DNA of 30,617 nucleotides from a virus. Positions 23,159 through 29,805 of the stretch are shown piece by piece. The notes under the pieces are model-generated. The model was not told the origin of the DNA. It ran no database searches and saw only the letters and a program-made list of their open reading frames with translations. Where the stretch lies: the IMG/VR virus record IMGVR_UViG_3300042331_000080, positions 1 to 30,617 of that record, one strand, 5' to 3'. How positions within the stretch are numbered: position 1 is the stretch's first letter; every line of letters begins with the position of its first letter. The position numbers and the translations under genes were made by a program.

Positions 23159-23187
23159 TTGCATGTTTACGCAGTAATGCGTAAAGT
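23159..23187 (+). promoter_or_regulatory. Operator palindrome with possible promoter before the helicase gene
   Basis: TTTACGCA-GTAA-TGCGTAAA (23166-23185) is a perfect 8+8 inverted repeat. It would lie between a weak -35 (TTGCAT, 23159-23164) and -10 (TAAAGT, 23182-23187) with 17-base spacing. The match to the site at 22910-22929 suggests one regulator controls both genes. The promoter elements themselves are poor. Confidence 0.6.
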
Positions 23188-23226
23188 ATTCGGCAGTGAT
23201 ACAGAAAGCGAGTTCTTCAACGACTT

Positions 23227-25251
23227 TTGAGTGCATGGCGAGTATCGCTAACGGATGCACGGAAACGGAATCTATTCGTGAAAGATCCTAAACGGATTTT
23301 GACAGACGCCGAAAAGCTGCAGGTGTTGATTTCTTATTCGTATCGATGCCAAGGCGATGGGTGCGAGTTCCCTGTATTGACCGAGAGCAGTAAGTACGAA
23401 TTTCATCATGTGAAGCCGCACAGTGAAGGCGGATCAACGGTTCCGATGAATCACGTTCCTTTGTGCGTATCGTGCCACAAAAAAGCACACATGAAAGATG
23501 TGGCATTGCAGTTCGGAACGCCTTGGACTGAGTTGAGGGAGTGGCAACGCGAAGCTTTAGAAAGATACATTGCAGACTATGACGATTTACACACGTGGGT
23601 TTTGGAAGCCGCTCCTGGTGCTGGCAAGAGCTTGTTTGCTGCATCAACAGCAAACTACGTTCTGAATAATTCTTCCATCGATCACGTTGTTTGCATCGCT
23701 CCTTGGGTTCCGATTATCAGATCGTTAAAAGCAAACTTTGGCTGCTACGACTTGAGTGTTAGTGAGAAGTTTCATTATGACAAGTCAAGAGGTGTGTTGC
23801 AGCAAACTCCGGCTGCGGATGTGACGATTGAAACCTACCAAGGCTTTTGCGGTCAGTTGACTGTAGACCTAATTAAGAAGTGGAAGGATTCTAAGGATTG
23901 GTCTTTTTTCTTAATTCTAGATGAGGTGCATCACACTAACACGGAGTCTGGTAAGTGGGGGACTTTCCTGGACCCGATAGCGAAGCTCGCGGATAAAGTT
24001 TTAGTGATGTCTGGAACCTACTTCAGAAGCGACAGTAAACCAATTGCGTTTTTGGAGTACGTTGGCGACAGGCCAAAGAGAAACTACGAAATAGACTACA
24101 AGGAGTGTGTAGCAAAGCGGTATACAAGACAGGTTTCTTTTCGCTACCACAATCCGTCTTTGGAAGTGCATAGCCACAAGAACCAAAAGTCCAGGCGATA
24201 TAAACTGTCCAGCATTCCGAAGGCGTCTCCGAAGATGATGGCTGTAGTCAGGAACGAAGTTTTAGACCCAAAGGGAGTCCATGTCGAGTCAATGATACTG
24301 GACGCATGGAGAGAGCTGCAGACGATGCGTAAAAAATGGCATGACGCAGCGTGTCTTGTTGTGTGCCGTGGTGGTGCAAGTGAAGGGGACGAAGAGCGTA
24401 ACGTTCACTTGGTCGCGCAAAAGATATCGAAGCTTACCTCTGCTGATGTGGTTACTGTCACGAGTGATGATAGAGCTAGTCGTGGAGCGATCGACGCTTT
24501 TGTAGGCGGCTCTGAAGCTTTCCTGTGTGCGATCAGGATGGTTTCGGAAGGTGTTGATATACCCAGAGTGAGAATGGTGTTGTTCCTGTCATACACCGAA
24601 TCGGAAATGCTTTTTCGGCAAATCGTAGGAAGGTCAGTTCGGTGGATAAAACACAAGGAAGACGACACGGCAGCATTGGTGATAATGCCAAAATTTTCAG
24701 TTATGGCTGAATTTGCAGAACGCTTTGAGGATGAAGCAAAGCAGGGTATTAGAGAGATGCCTGTCAGAATACCAGAGCCAAGCGACAGAGGTTTTGGCGG
24801 AACGTGTCAAAAGTGCTTTTCTGATCCATGCAAATGCTTTGTGGTGATTGATTCTGAAGTTTCAGCTGATGGCGGACAGATTGCCACGAATTATGTAAAC
24901 GAAGAGTTTATTCAGTTAGCTATGTGCGTAAGGGACATGAGCCGCGCACATCAGCACGCCAATCCAGTTCAGCTCGGGGAAGCTTTGCGATGTGCTGCAG
25001 AGGCTAAAGGGGCACTTCCTACAGTGTCGCTGGCGGATAAACGCGATCAAGCATGGCAAGGTGTTGCACGGCAAATGAACGCCATTGCTAGGCATGCCTA
25101 TGGGGGAGATTACGCAGCCGCTTGGTTTAAGGAGGTTCACCAAAAGCATCACACGGACGCTGCTGAAATAAAAGCAACGTGGCGAGTCGATCAAATTCAC
25201 GAGTTGCGAGACAGACTTAGACTTAGACTTGAAGAGGTGTTAAATGCTTAA
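23227..25251 (+). CDS. HNH endonuclease-SF2 helicase fusion, 674 aa
   Basis: Residues 36-90 form an HNH module: Cys pairs C41/C46 and C80/C83-H84 around a FHHVKPHSEGGS segment (H60, H61). An SF2 helicase follows: motif I APGAGKS (129-135), motif II DEVH (232-235), motif III SGT (262-264), motif V AIRMVSEGVDIP (435-446) and motif VI QIVGRSVR (465-472). A CQKCFSDPCKC cluster (527-537) may bind zinc, and a helical tail follows. The enzyme could unwind and cut DNA, in replication, packaging or defence against other DNA. TTG 23227 is the most upstream start; GTG 23278 is an alternative that keeps the HNH. The gene lies just after the operator palindrome. Confidence 0.85.
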   Translation: MSAWRVSLTDARKRNLFVKDPKRILTDAEKLQVLISYSYRCQGDGCEFPVLTESSKYEFHHVKPHSEGGSTVPMNHVPLCVSCHKKAHMKDVALQFGTPWTELREWQREALERYIADYDDLHTWVLEAAPGAGKSLFAASTANYVLNNSSIDHVVCIAPWVPIIRSLKANFGCYDLSVSEKFHYDKSRGVLQQTPAADVTIETYQGFCGQLTVDLIKKWKDSKDWSFFLILDEVHHTNTESGKWGTFLDPIAKLADKVLVMSGTYFRSDSKPIAFLEYVGDRPKRNYEIDYKECVAKRYTRQVSFRYHNPSLEVHSHKNQKSRRYKLSSIPKASPKMMAVVRNEVLDPKGVHVESMILDAWRELQTMRKKWHDAACLVVCRGGASEGDEERNVHLVAQKISKLTSADVVTVTSDDRASRGAIDAFVGGSEAFLCAIRMVSEGVDIPRVRMVLFLSYTESEMLFRQIVGRSVRWIKHKEDDTAALVIMPKFSVMAEFAERFEDEAKQGIREMPVRIPEPSDRGFGGTCQKCFSDPCKCFVVIDSEVSADGGQIATNYVNEEFIQLAMCVRDMSRAHQHANPVQLGEALRCAAEAKGALPTVSLADKRDQAWQGVARQMNAIARHAYGGDYAAAWFKEVHQKHHTDAAEIKATWRVDQIHELRDRLRLRLEEVLNA

Positions 25252-25840
25252 TTTAGACAATACACGAAACAGGATTTTCCATCGCGTTCATCGGACAGGT
25301 GAGGAGATTAAGAATGATCTACCGAATCTCATTGAGAGAGTAGTTGATAGCGGGGCGTGGAATGAAGTAATCAACCCGTCAACCATGAAGCCATTTCAAA
25401 GCGTCGGTGAGTGGTTGGTTGCGAACTACCCTCTTGGCCCAGGTGTTGGTCAGGGTCAATACGCGATCAAGTACGAAGAGTTGATACTTCTCTGCGAAAC
25501 ACGAACCGAGCTTTGCAAGCTGTTGAAGGACAATCGGCCAGCGAGGAAACGTGGTGGCGATCGTAAGTCTGAGGAAATCAAAATTAGGGAACCTAAGTTT
25601 GAAAAGATACCGACACCAGGAACACGTCTCTACATCGAGGAACGCCTTAAACGCGACCATCCGAAAGTCTGGCGGGAGTACTTGGATGGTGTTTATGGAT
25701 CAGCGAGACAGGCTGGTATTGCTGCTGGTTTTATTAAAGACACGCACGATGCATTGATGCGGCTCAAATCCAACTGGAATAAGGCTACTAGGTCACAGCG
25801 TAAAGCTTTCATGAAGTGGATTCAGGAGGAATCGCAGTGA
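25244..25840 (+). CDS. Putative DNA-binding early protein, 198 aa
   Basis: Overlaps the helicase gene by eight bases. The N-terminal half is helical (DLPNLIERVVDSGAWNEVIN) and includes FQSVGEWLVANYPLGPGVGQ. A basic linker (RPARKRGGDRKSEEIKI) follows. The C-terminal part has GSARQAGIAAGFIKDTHDAL, typical of a helix-turn-helix in which a Gly-Phe turn ends the second helix, then RLKSNWNKATRSQRKAFMKW. The layout suggests binding to DNA as a replication or partition accessory. The family was not identified. Confidence 0.55.
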   Translation: MLNLDNTRNRIFHRVHRTGEEIKNDLPNLIERVVDSGAWNEVINPSTMKPFQSVGEWLVANYPLGPGVGQGQYAIKYEELILLCETRTELCKLLKDNRPARKRGGDRKSEEIKIREPKFEKIPTPGTRLYIEERLKRDHPKVWREYLDGVYGSARQAGIAAGFIKDTHDALMRLKSNWNKATRSQRKAFMKWIQEESQ

Positions 25841-26151
25841 CAACCACAGACTCGGATATTGGACCCCTCTTCGCCTACGCACGCTCCTGCGATCCCGCAA
25901 CGAGCCGCGAATCAGCGATTGATACAAAGCTAGTCGCTACAGGCTTGCGATTAGTCTTCGTGCATCAAGTCAGAGAGCACGGACCATGCACGGCGAATGA
26001 AGCTGTCGAGTCTTTCGAAAACAATCATTACGCACAGTCGGTACGCAAGCGTGCTAGCGAGTGCGAGGCTTTAGGTTTAGTGCGAGTCATCGGGACTCGT
26101 GCATGCAAAGTAACAGGCAGGACGGCACAGATTTACGAGGTAATTGAATGA
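25837..26151 (+). CDS. Winged-helix protein, 104 aa
   Basis: GTG 25837 overlaps the previous TGA (GTGA) and has AGGAGG at 25824-25829. The product starts VTTTDSDIGPLFAYARSCDP with ATSRESA, the opening of many phage winged-helix proteins. It then shows helices of a winged HTH (TGLRLVFVHQVREHGPCTAN; YAQSVRKRASECEALGLVRV) and a wing ending GRTAQIYEVIE. Likely a small DNA-binding factor. The end overlaps the next small gene by four bases. Confidence 0.65.
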   Translation: MTTTDSDIGPLFAYARSCDPATSRESAIDTKLVATGLRLVFVHQVREHGPCTANEAVESFENNHYAQSVRKRASECEALGLVRVIGTRACKVTGRTAQIYEVIE

Positions 26152-26306
26152 GCACAACAACGGAACAAAACACCACCACAAATCAAAACATGGAGGCAAT
26201 TCGTCTTGCGGTCGAGGTCGTCTGCCTGATGCGACGATCCGGCTACATAGTGAAGGATGACACAGTGCTGGAAGTGATAAAGCTTTGCGGCAAGGTGGCG
26301 AAGTAG
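26148..26306 (+). CDS. Small early protein, 52 aa
   Basis: The ATGA overlap with the winged-helix gene supports translation. It begins with a Thr/Asn/Gln-rich arm (STTTEQNTTTNQN), then a helical section (MEAIRLAVEVVCLMRRSGYI) and VLEVIKLCGKVAK. No family was recognised. It ends directly at the G-rich repeat stretch. Confidence 0.5.
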   Translation: MSTTTEQNTTTNQNMEAIRLAVEVVCLMRRSGYIVKDDTVLEVIKLCGKVAK

Positions 26307-26385
26307 TTGCGGCAAGGTTTGGCTTGGCGCGGCGTGGCATGGCAGGCCGCAAGCGGGTTTCTTAAAAGTTTTACGAGGCGAAGTA
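26307..26385 (+). repeat. GGC-rich pentanucleotide repeat within an inverted repeat
   Basis: TTGGC, TTGGC, GCGGC, GTGGC and ATGGC follow one another (26319-26343), a five-fold NNGGC run. TTGCGGC (26307-26313) pairs with GCCGCAA (26346-26352). No open frame with convincing coding character crosses it. It may be an RNA hairpin or a slipped-strand product. Confidence 0.4.
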
Positions 26386-26469
26386 ATGCTGATGTGGTCG
26401 CTTGGTTTTTTGTTTGGCATCTTCTGGGGCGTAATGGTTTCAAGACTGTTGAGACGTTATGGAATTTGA
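26386..26469 (+). CDS. Tiny membrane protein, 27 aa
   Basis: ATG 26386 has GAGG at 26375-26378. The sequence is one hydrophobic span (MLMWSLGFLFGIFWGVMV) followed by a basic end (SRLLRRYGI), as expected of a single-pass inner membrane peptide with positive residues inside. The stop overlaps the start of the tRNA-like element. Phages carry such small membrane peptides for several ends; this one cannot be assigned. Confidence 0.5.
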   Translation: MLMWSLGFLFGIFWGVMVSRLLRRYGI

Positions 26470-26559
26470 ATCGGCTTGAAGGTAAGGCTTAGCGGGAACA
26501 AGGTGTTATGCCCCCCTTAAAATAGCTAAGTTAAGTTGGTTCGATCCCAACCCGATTCA
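26468..26559 (+). ncRNA. tRNA-like element with oversized anticodon region
   Basis: GAATCGG (26468-26474) pairs with CCGATTC (26552-26558), a 7-bp acceptor stem followed by an A. A perfect T-arm sits directly before the 3' strand: GTTGG-TTCGATC-CCAAC (26535-26551). A D-arm-like GCTTGAAGGTAAGGC (26474-26488) carries the GG and A of a D-loop but shares one base with the acceptor stem. The anticodon position is replaced by CTTAGC/GCTAAG (26488-26493, 26525-26530) around 31 bases with no normal 7-base anticodon loop. No CCA is encoded. It could be a degenerate or intron-bearing tRNA, a tmRNA-like domain or a processing signal. Confidence 0.5.
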
Positions 26560-26600
26560 TTGGTTAATGTTTTATGGAATCTTTAGGCATGGAGTGTTTT

Positions 26601-26786
26601 ATGTTGGTACTTAGCAGGAAGAAAACGGAATCAGTTCGCATTGGAAGCGACATCGTTATCACGATTATTGAAATACGCGGGGACAAGGTACGTCTTGGGT
26701 TTAACGCACCAAAGGACGTTTCGATTCATCGTCAAGAAGTGTACGACATCATCATGCAACAAAGCGAGGAGAAAATCGCATCATGA
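26601..26786 (+). CDS. csrA: CsrA/RsmA family RNA-binding regulator, 61 aa
   Basis: Clear full-length CsrA: MLVLSRKKTESVRIGSDIVI start, VRLGFNAPKDVSIHRQEVYD core with the conserved R6 and R44 used to contact GGA motifs in RNA. ATG 26601 has GGAG at 26591-26594; that site reads ATGGAG, itself a CsrA-type target, so autoregulation is possible. CsrA dimers bind mRNA leaders and block or change translation. On a phage it could redirect host or phage mRNAs, including the several structured leaders in this genome. The end overlaps the acetyltransferase start by four bases (ATGA). Confidence 0.93.
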   Translation: MLVLSRKKTESVRIGSDIVITIIEIRGDKVRLGFNAPKDVSIHRQEVYDIIMQQSEEKIAS

Positions 26787-27265
26787 CTGCAATTCAAATG
26801 GCTACTCAGACTTACATCCGATGGATGGTGCGAAGCGACTTATCCTCAGTAGTCGCAATCGAAAAAGACGTATTTGATTATCCGTGGAGTCAGCAAGAAT
26901 TCCTAATTGCACTGCGTCAACGAAACTGTATCGGCATGGTCGCAGAACGAAACGAAGAAGTCGTTGGGTACATGGTCTACGAACTTCATAAAACAAGAAT
27001 TGAGTTACTGAACTTTGCAGTACGGCCACGATCACAACGGCTTGGTGTTGGTTCTGCAATGATCGAAAAGTTGAAGTCGAAACTAGCTTACGAACGACGT
27101 AGCAAGATATCGCTGGAGCTGCGTGAAAGGAACCTAGAGGGACAGTTGTTTTTTCGCCAGGCTGGTTTTTTATGTACGTCAATTTTGCATGGGTGGTATG
27201 CGGTCGAGGAAGAGTCCGTTGCGTATCGAATGCAGTTCAATACAGGAGAACTTCGAAATGGCTAA
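26783..27265 (+). CDS. GNAT N-acetyltransferase, RimI-like, 160 aa
   Basis: Shows the GNAT fold in order: an N-terminal RWMVRSDLSSVVAIEKDVFD with PWSQQEF as in RimI-type enzymes, a central strand MVAERNEEVVGYMVYEL, then the acetyl-CoA loop RPRSQRLGVGSAMIEKLKSK (Q/RxxGxG/A) and the late LRERNLEGQLFFRQAGF. RimI acetylates the N-terminus of a ribosomal protein; related phage enzymes may modify other proteins. Coupled to csrA by a four-base overlap, so both are probably made together. The substrate is unknown. Confidence 0.85.
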   Translation: MTAIQMATQTYIRWMVRSDLSSVVAIEKDVFDYPWSQQEFLIALRQRNCIGMVAERNEEVVGYMVYELHKTRIELLNFAVRPRSQRLGVGSAMIEKLKSKLAYERRSKISLELRERNLEGQLFFRQAGFLCTSILHGWYAVEEESVAYRMQFNTGELRNG

Positions 27266-27557
27266 CCTATACGTTCAGGTAAAGATCACTTGGTTTTTCC
27301 AAACTTCGCCAGCGTCTTTTTCGTTTTACGCAGATCCAAACAGTGACGCTTTCACCAGCGGTAGGTTTGACGATTCGCGAACGCATTATGCGGTTGTGGA
27401 GATCGTCGGCAATGAAGCGTTGACGTTGGCACAACTGAAGGCTGATCTGTCGGAAAAGTTTCGACATCAACCAGCGGTGTGGGAGGTGAAGCCGATTCGC
27501 AAGTATGAATACATTGCTGGGATTGAACGATTGAAGGAGGAGTGCGTTCATGAGTAG
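27258..27557 (+). CDS. Hypothetical protein, 99 aa
   Basis: The chosen start at ATG 27258 has AGGAGA upstream and overlaps the acetyltransferase by eight bases. The sequence has strands (NLYVQVKITWFFQTSPASFS; YAVVEIVGNEALTLAQLKAD) and a helical end, with FRHQPAVWEVKPIRKYEYIA in between. No family was recognised. It overlaps the zinc-ribbon gene by eight bases, so it belongs to the same coupled group. Confidence 0.55.
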   Translation: MANLYVQVKITWFFQTSPASFSFYADPNSDAFTSGRFDDSRTHYAVVEIVGNEALTLAQLKADLSEKFRHQPAVWEVKPIRKYEYIAGIERLKEECVHE

Positions 27558-27828
27558 AAAGAAGCAGCAAGAAAAGATATCTCCGATGCGGGAGTGCAGA
27601 TTGTTAAAACAGCAAGGCTACAGCGATGACGAACTATTCAAAATGGGATTCGACAGAAACATGATTCAGAAGTCAGTCGTTTCTGTTGGGGGTAATCGTG
27701 GTGGGTGTCAGTCCTATAACAGATGTGACGTTTGCGGACGCAACGTCTACTACTTGAAAAAGCACGATACGTGTCGCGCTTGTAAACTAAAGAAACAGCT
27801 AAAAGAAGAGATCGGAGTAACGTTTTGA
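27550..27828 (+). CDS. Zinc-ribbon protein, 92 aa
   Basis: A basic N-terminal helix region (KISPMRECRLLKQQGYSDDE) is followed by a Gly-rich turn and two CxxC knuckles, CDVCGRNVYYLKKHDTCRAC, in a treble-clef-like spacing. It ends basic (KLKKQLKEEIG). Likely a small zinc-binding nucleic-acid or protein adaptor. The next gene's ATG (27828) overlaps its TGA by one base. Confidence 0.6.
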   Translation: MSRKKQQEKISPMRECRLLKQQGYSDDELFKMGFDRNMIQKSVVSVGGNRGGCQSYNRCDVCGRNVYYLKKHDTCRACKLKKQLKEEIGVTF

Positions 27829-28082
27829 TGAACAGACAAGCACGATTAGAGGGATCTAAAGAATGGACGGACTACGGCAACGTCACTTTTTTCGAAGCAA
27901 TTAAAACGCACGCTATTTTGACATCGCAACGCAATAGCTTATGCCCAGCAAAATGGGTTGTTGACGTACGTTGCGAATCCGAACCAGAAACAATCGATAC
28001 GTTTGAAGTTCAAACGACTATTACGTTTGAACTTCAAACGACTATTCACGCTGAAATTTTGAATCCACGAAAGGGTATGTAA
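27828..28082 (+). CDS. Hypothetical protein with tandem peptide repeat, 84 aa
   Basis: ATG 27828 has GGAG at 27814-27817. The body is mixed (EWTDYGNVTFFEAIKTHAIL; CPAKWVVDVRCESEPETID). Near the end an eight-residue unit is duplicated (TFEVQTTI-TFELQTTI), encoded by the tandem palindromes at 27999-28046. No family was recognised. It ends in a TAATG overlap with the next gene. Confidence 0.5.
   Translation: MNRQARLEGSKEWTDYGNVTFFEAIKTHAILTSQRNSLCPAKWVVDVRCESEPETIDTFEVQTTITFELQTTIHAEILNPRKGM
27999..28046 (+). repeat. Tandem 24-bp repeat, each copy a perfect palindrome
   Basis: Two 24-base copies differ at one base. Each contains CGTTTGAA-N-TTCAAACG (28000-28016 and 28024-28040), with N being G in the first and C in the second, so the cores are exact reverse complements. 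Centres are 24 bases apart, a little over two helical turns. They lie in the 3' end of a coding region, about 40 bases before the next start. Confidence 0.8.
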
Positions 28083-28468
28083 TGAGTTTAATTGTCCCAG
28101 AGAATTTGGATTTATCCAAGCTGGAAGTTGCCAGCGTTGATTTAAGTCAACAGTATTGGACACCGGAAAAGGTAGGTGAGAAACGACGTATGTTTTTCTC
28201 CTGCGTTCAGGAAAGAATCGTACTGGATCAGAAGACGGGGGAAGATATCTTGCTTCCTTGTGCGGTGTTTGTTGAGCCTGTTGATGGAGAGATTCGAACG
28301 GTAGTGAACGGTTCGAAGCGGTTGGTGGCTGTGTTCGAGAACAATGAGATAGCAGTCAATACTCCGGTGCAAATCACCTACAAGGGGAAGAAGAAGAATC
28401 GGACGAATGGGAATATGAGCGATGACTGGTCTATCGTAATGCTCAAAATGCCAGGGGGTGAAAAGTGA
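28082..28468 (+). CDS. OB-fold-like protein, putative ssDNA-binding, 128 aa
   Basis: ATG 28082 overlaps the previous stop and has AAGGG at 28071-28075. It has a short N-terminal arm, then beta strands (KRRMFFSCVQERIVLDQKTG; LPCAVFVEPVDGEIRTVVNG; RLVAVFENNEIAVNTPVQIT) ending in a basic loop YKGKKKNRTNG and a closing strand with DDWSIVMLKMP. This suggests an OB-type fold. In many phages a single-strand binding protein stands next to a YqaJ nuclease, as here, supporting a recombination role. The family is not certain. Confidence 0.5.
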   Translation: MSLIVPENLDLSKLEVASVDLSQQYWTPEKVGEKRRMFFSCVQERIVLDQKTGEDILLPCAVFVEPVDGEIRTVVNGSKRLVAVFENNEIAVNTPVQITYKGKKKNRTNGNMSDDWSIVMLKMPGGEK

Positions 28469-28491
28469 TTGATTTAGATTCACTAGTGTAG
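28465..28491 (+). pseudogene. Relic of the start of the YqaJ nuclease gene
   Basis: GTG 28465 overlaps the stop of the OB-fold gene and encodes MIDLDSLV before a TAG. The true nuclease starts MIDLDSLI at 28751. The 24 bases around 28464-28487 and 28750-28773 match except for three transitions. The likely history is insertion of the 84-residue gene between the two genes, leaving this duplicated start behind. Confidence 0.6.
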
Positions 28492-28503
28492 TAAGGATGC
28501 AAA

Positions 28504-28758
28504 ATGACTAAGGATTACAAAATACGATTATTTGGAGCTAAAGCACAGTTTACGCAAGATGGCAATACTTTAGGATCAACTGACGACACGGAGATACTGG
28601 ACATATCTTTTGAGAATCAGCTTCCAGGTGATGAGACGTTTATGGTTTTGCGATCAACAACTGGATGGTCTATCAACGATGCTTCCGACTTAACAAACAT
28701 TTTAGAACGGGTTCATAAAGCGATTGAAGCTATAAGGGAGTTTGATGGCAATGATTGA
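28504..28758 (+). CDS. Hypothetical protein inserted in the recombination module, 84 aa
   Basis: AAGGA precedes ATG 28504. The protein starts YKIRLFGAKAQFTQDGNTLG, includes TEILDISFENQLPGDETFMV, and ends in a helix (NILERVHKAIEAIREFDG). It is acidic with mixed strands. Direct copies of the nuclease start flank it, so it seems to be a late arrival. No family was recognised. Its stop overlaps the nuclease start region. Confidence 0.55.
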   Translation: MTKDYKIRLFGAKAQFTQDGNTLGSTDDTEILDISFENQLPGDETFMVLRSTTGWSINDASDLTNILERVHKAIEAIREFDGND

Positions 28759-29404
28759 TTTAGACTCACTAATTGAGGACGTTGCGATCGTCGATCGTGA
28801 CGAAGCAGCACGAGAAGAATGGTTACAGAAACGTGCTGGACGGATTACCTGCAGTCGCTTCGGTGACTTGATCGGAGAAGGGAAAGCAAAAGACGCTTTG
28901 TTTACTCAGACTGGATACGCTTACCTTCAGTTGCTTGTCGCAGAACGGTTAGGCTCGTGGTACTCATTTTCGAACAGCGCGACTCAGTGGGGAACGAATA
29001 ACGAACCGATTGCAATTGACGAGTACCGAAAACTTACTGGTAACGAAGTCAATTCAACACCGTTCAATTTCTTCGAGTACAACGATTTTATCGGTGGTAC
29101 TCCAGATGGATTGGTAGGTACTGATGGCACCGTTGAAGTCAAGTGTCCATTTAATCCTTCGGTGCATGTCGGAACTTTGCTGACGAAGACAGTACCGAAG
29201 GAGTACGAGTGGCAAGTCTACGGTCACATGCTGGTGACGGATCGCAAGTGGTGTGACTTTATCAGCTTCGATCCACGGATTGAAGGAAAGCAAAAAATAG
29301 CAATCGTTAGGATAGAACGAGATGATGCGAAGATTGCGTTTTTGAAGTCGAGACTGGAGTTAGCTGTGAAGGTTATGGGTGAGATGATGGATAGGTTGAT
29401 TTAA
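28751..29404 (+). CDS. YqaJ/lambda-exonuclease-family recombination nuclease, 217 aa
   Basis: Has the conserved sequence WLQKRAGRITCSRFGDLI, then WGTNNEPIAIDEYRKL and the catalytic PD-(D/E)xK block GGTPDGLV...TVEVKCP, with the pattern YEWQVYGHMLVTDRKWCDFI downstream. Such enzymes degrade one strand from double-strand ends to feed a strand-annealing or ssDNA-binding partner; the OB-fold protein upstream could play that part. ATG 28751 is chosen because the relic copy at 28465 starts at the same codon; ATG 28745 is also possible, with AAGGGAG at 28734-28740. Confidence 0.85.
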   Translation: MIDLDSLIEDVAIVDRDEAAREEWLQKRAGRITCSRFGDLIGEGKAKDALFTQTGYAYLQLLVAERLGSWYSFSNSATQWGTNNEPIAIDEYRKLTGNEVNSTPFNFFEYNDFIGGTPDGLVGTDGTVEVKCPFNPSVHVGTLLTKTVPKEYEWQVYGHMLVTDRKWCDFISFDPRIEGKQKIAIVRIERDDAKIAFLKSRLELAVKVMGEMMDRLI

Positions 29405-29419
29405 GTGCGAGGAGAAGAC

Positions 29420-29500
29420 ATGGAACAAATCGAAAACGGTGGATCGAGAACTTCGGTCCAATCAATTGTTAGGAGGCGATATGTCAGAGCGATTGTTTAA
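29420..29500 (+). CDS. Possible tiny protein, 26 aa
   Basis: ATG 29420 has an excellent AGGAGA at 29410-29415 with proper spacing. The frame ends at TAA 29500, so its last 20 bases overlap the next gene (start 29481). The product is basic and short (MEQIENGGSRTSVQSIVRRR and six more). It may be a leader peptide that sets up translation of the next gene, or a real peptide. Confidence 0.4.
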   Translation: MEQIENGGSRTSVQSIVRRRYVRAIV

Positions 29501-29798
29501 GGCAAGCGAATACCGAGAAGCGGAGTCCGAGCATAAACGAAACAATCCGACAAAGGGCGACTACTGGTGGGAGGATCATTTTTGCCCTGTACTGGTCGTA
29601 TTGGCAGTAGCAAAGGATTTTGTCACGGTATGTCGCAAAACAAAAGACGTGGGCGGCAACAAGTGGACGTGGGAGTTAACGCAGCCAGAGATTATGAGTC
29701 GAGCGGATTTTGTGAAAAAACTGGAGCATGGGCGTGTCGGTGGCGATCACTCATGGGCCGCAAGAGAGTTTGAGCGTGGATGTGTTTCGTCCACCTAA
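29481..29798 (+). CDS. Hypothetical protein, 105 aa
   Basis: ATG 29481 has AGGAGG at 29471-29476. The sequence starts MSERLFKASEYREAESEHKR and has a Trp-rich section (KGDYWWEDHFCPVLVVLAVA) followed by strands (FVTVCRKTKDVGGNKWTWEL) and a helical end with DHSWAAREFERG. The residue pattern suggests a compact globular early protein. No family was recognised. A strong hairpin starts eight bases after its stop. Confidence 0.55.
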   Translation: MSERLFKASEYREAESEHKRNNPTKGDYWWEDHFCPVLVVLAVAKDFVTVCRKTKDVGGNKWTWELTQPEIMSRADFVKKLEHGRVGGDHSWAAREFERGCVSST

Positions 29799-29805
29799 CG
29801 CCTAC

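Noticed and set aside
26319-26343. CRISPR-like or satellite array from the GGC repeats
   Set aside because: Units are only five bases with no spacers.
26468-26559. Ordinary decoding tRNA
   Set aside because: No 7-base anticodon loop can be placed, and the D-arm shares a base with the acceptor stem.
27325-28556. Extra TTTACGCA copies at 27325 and 28549
   Set aside because: They lie inside genes without a second half-site; an eight-base match is expected by chance about once in such a window.
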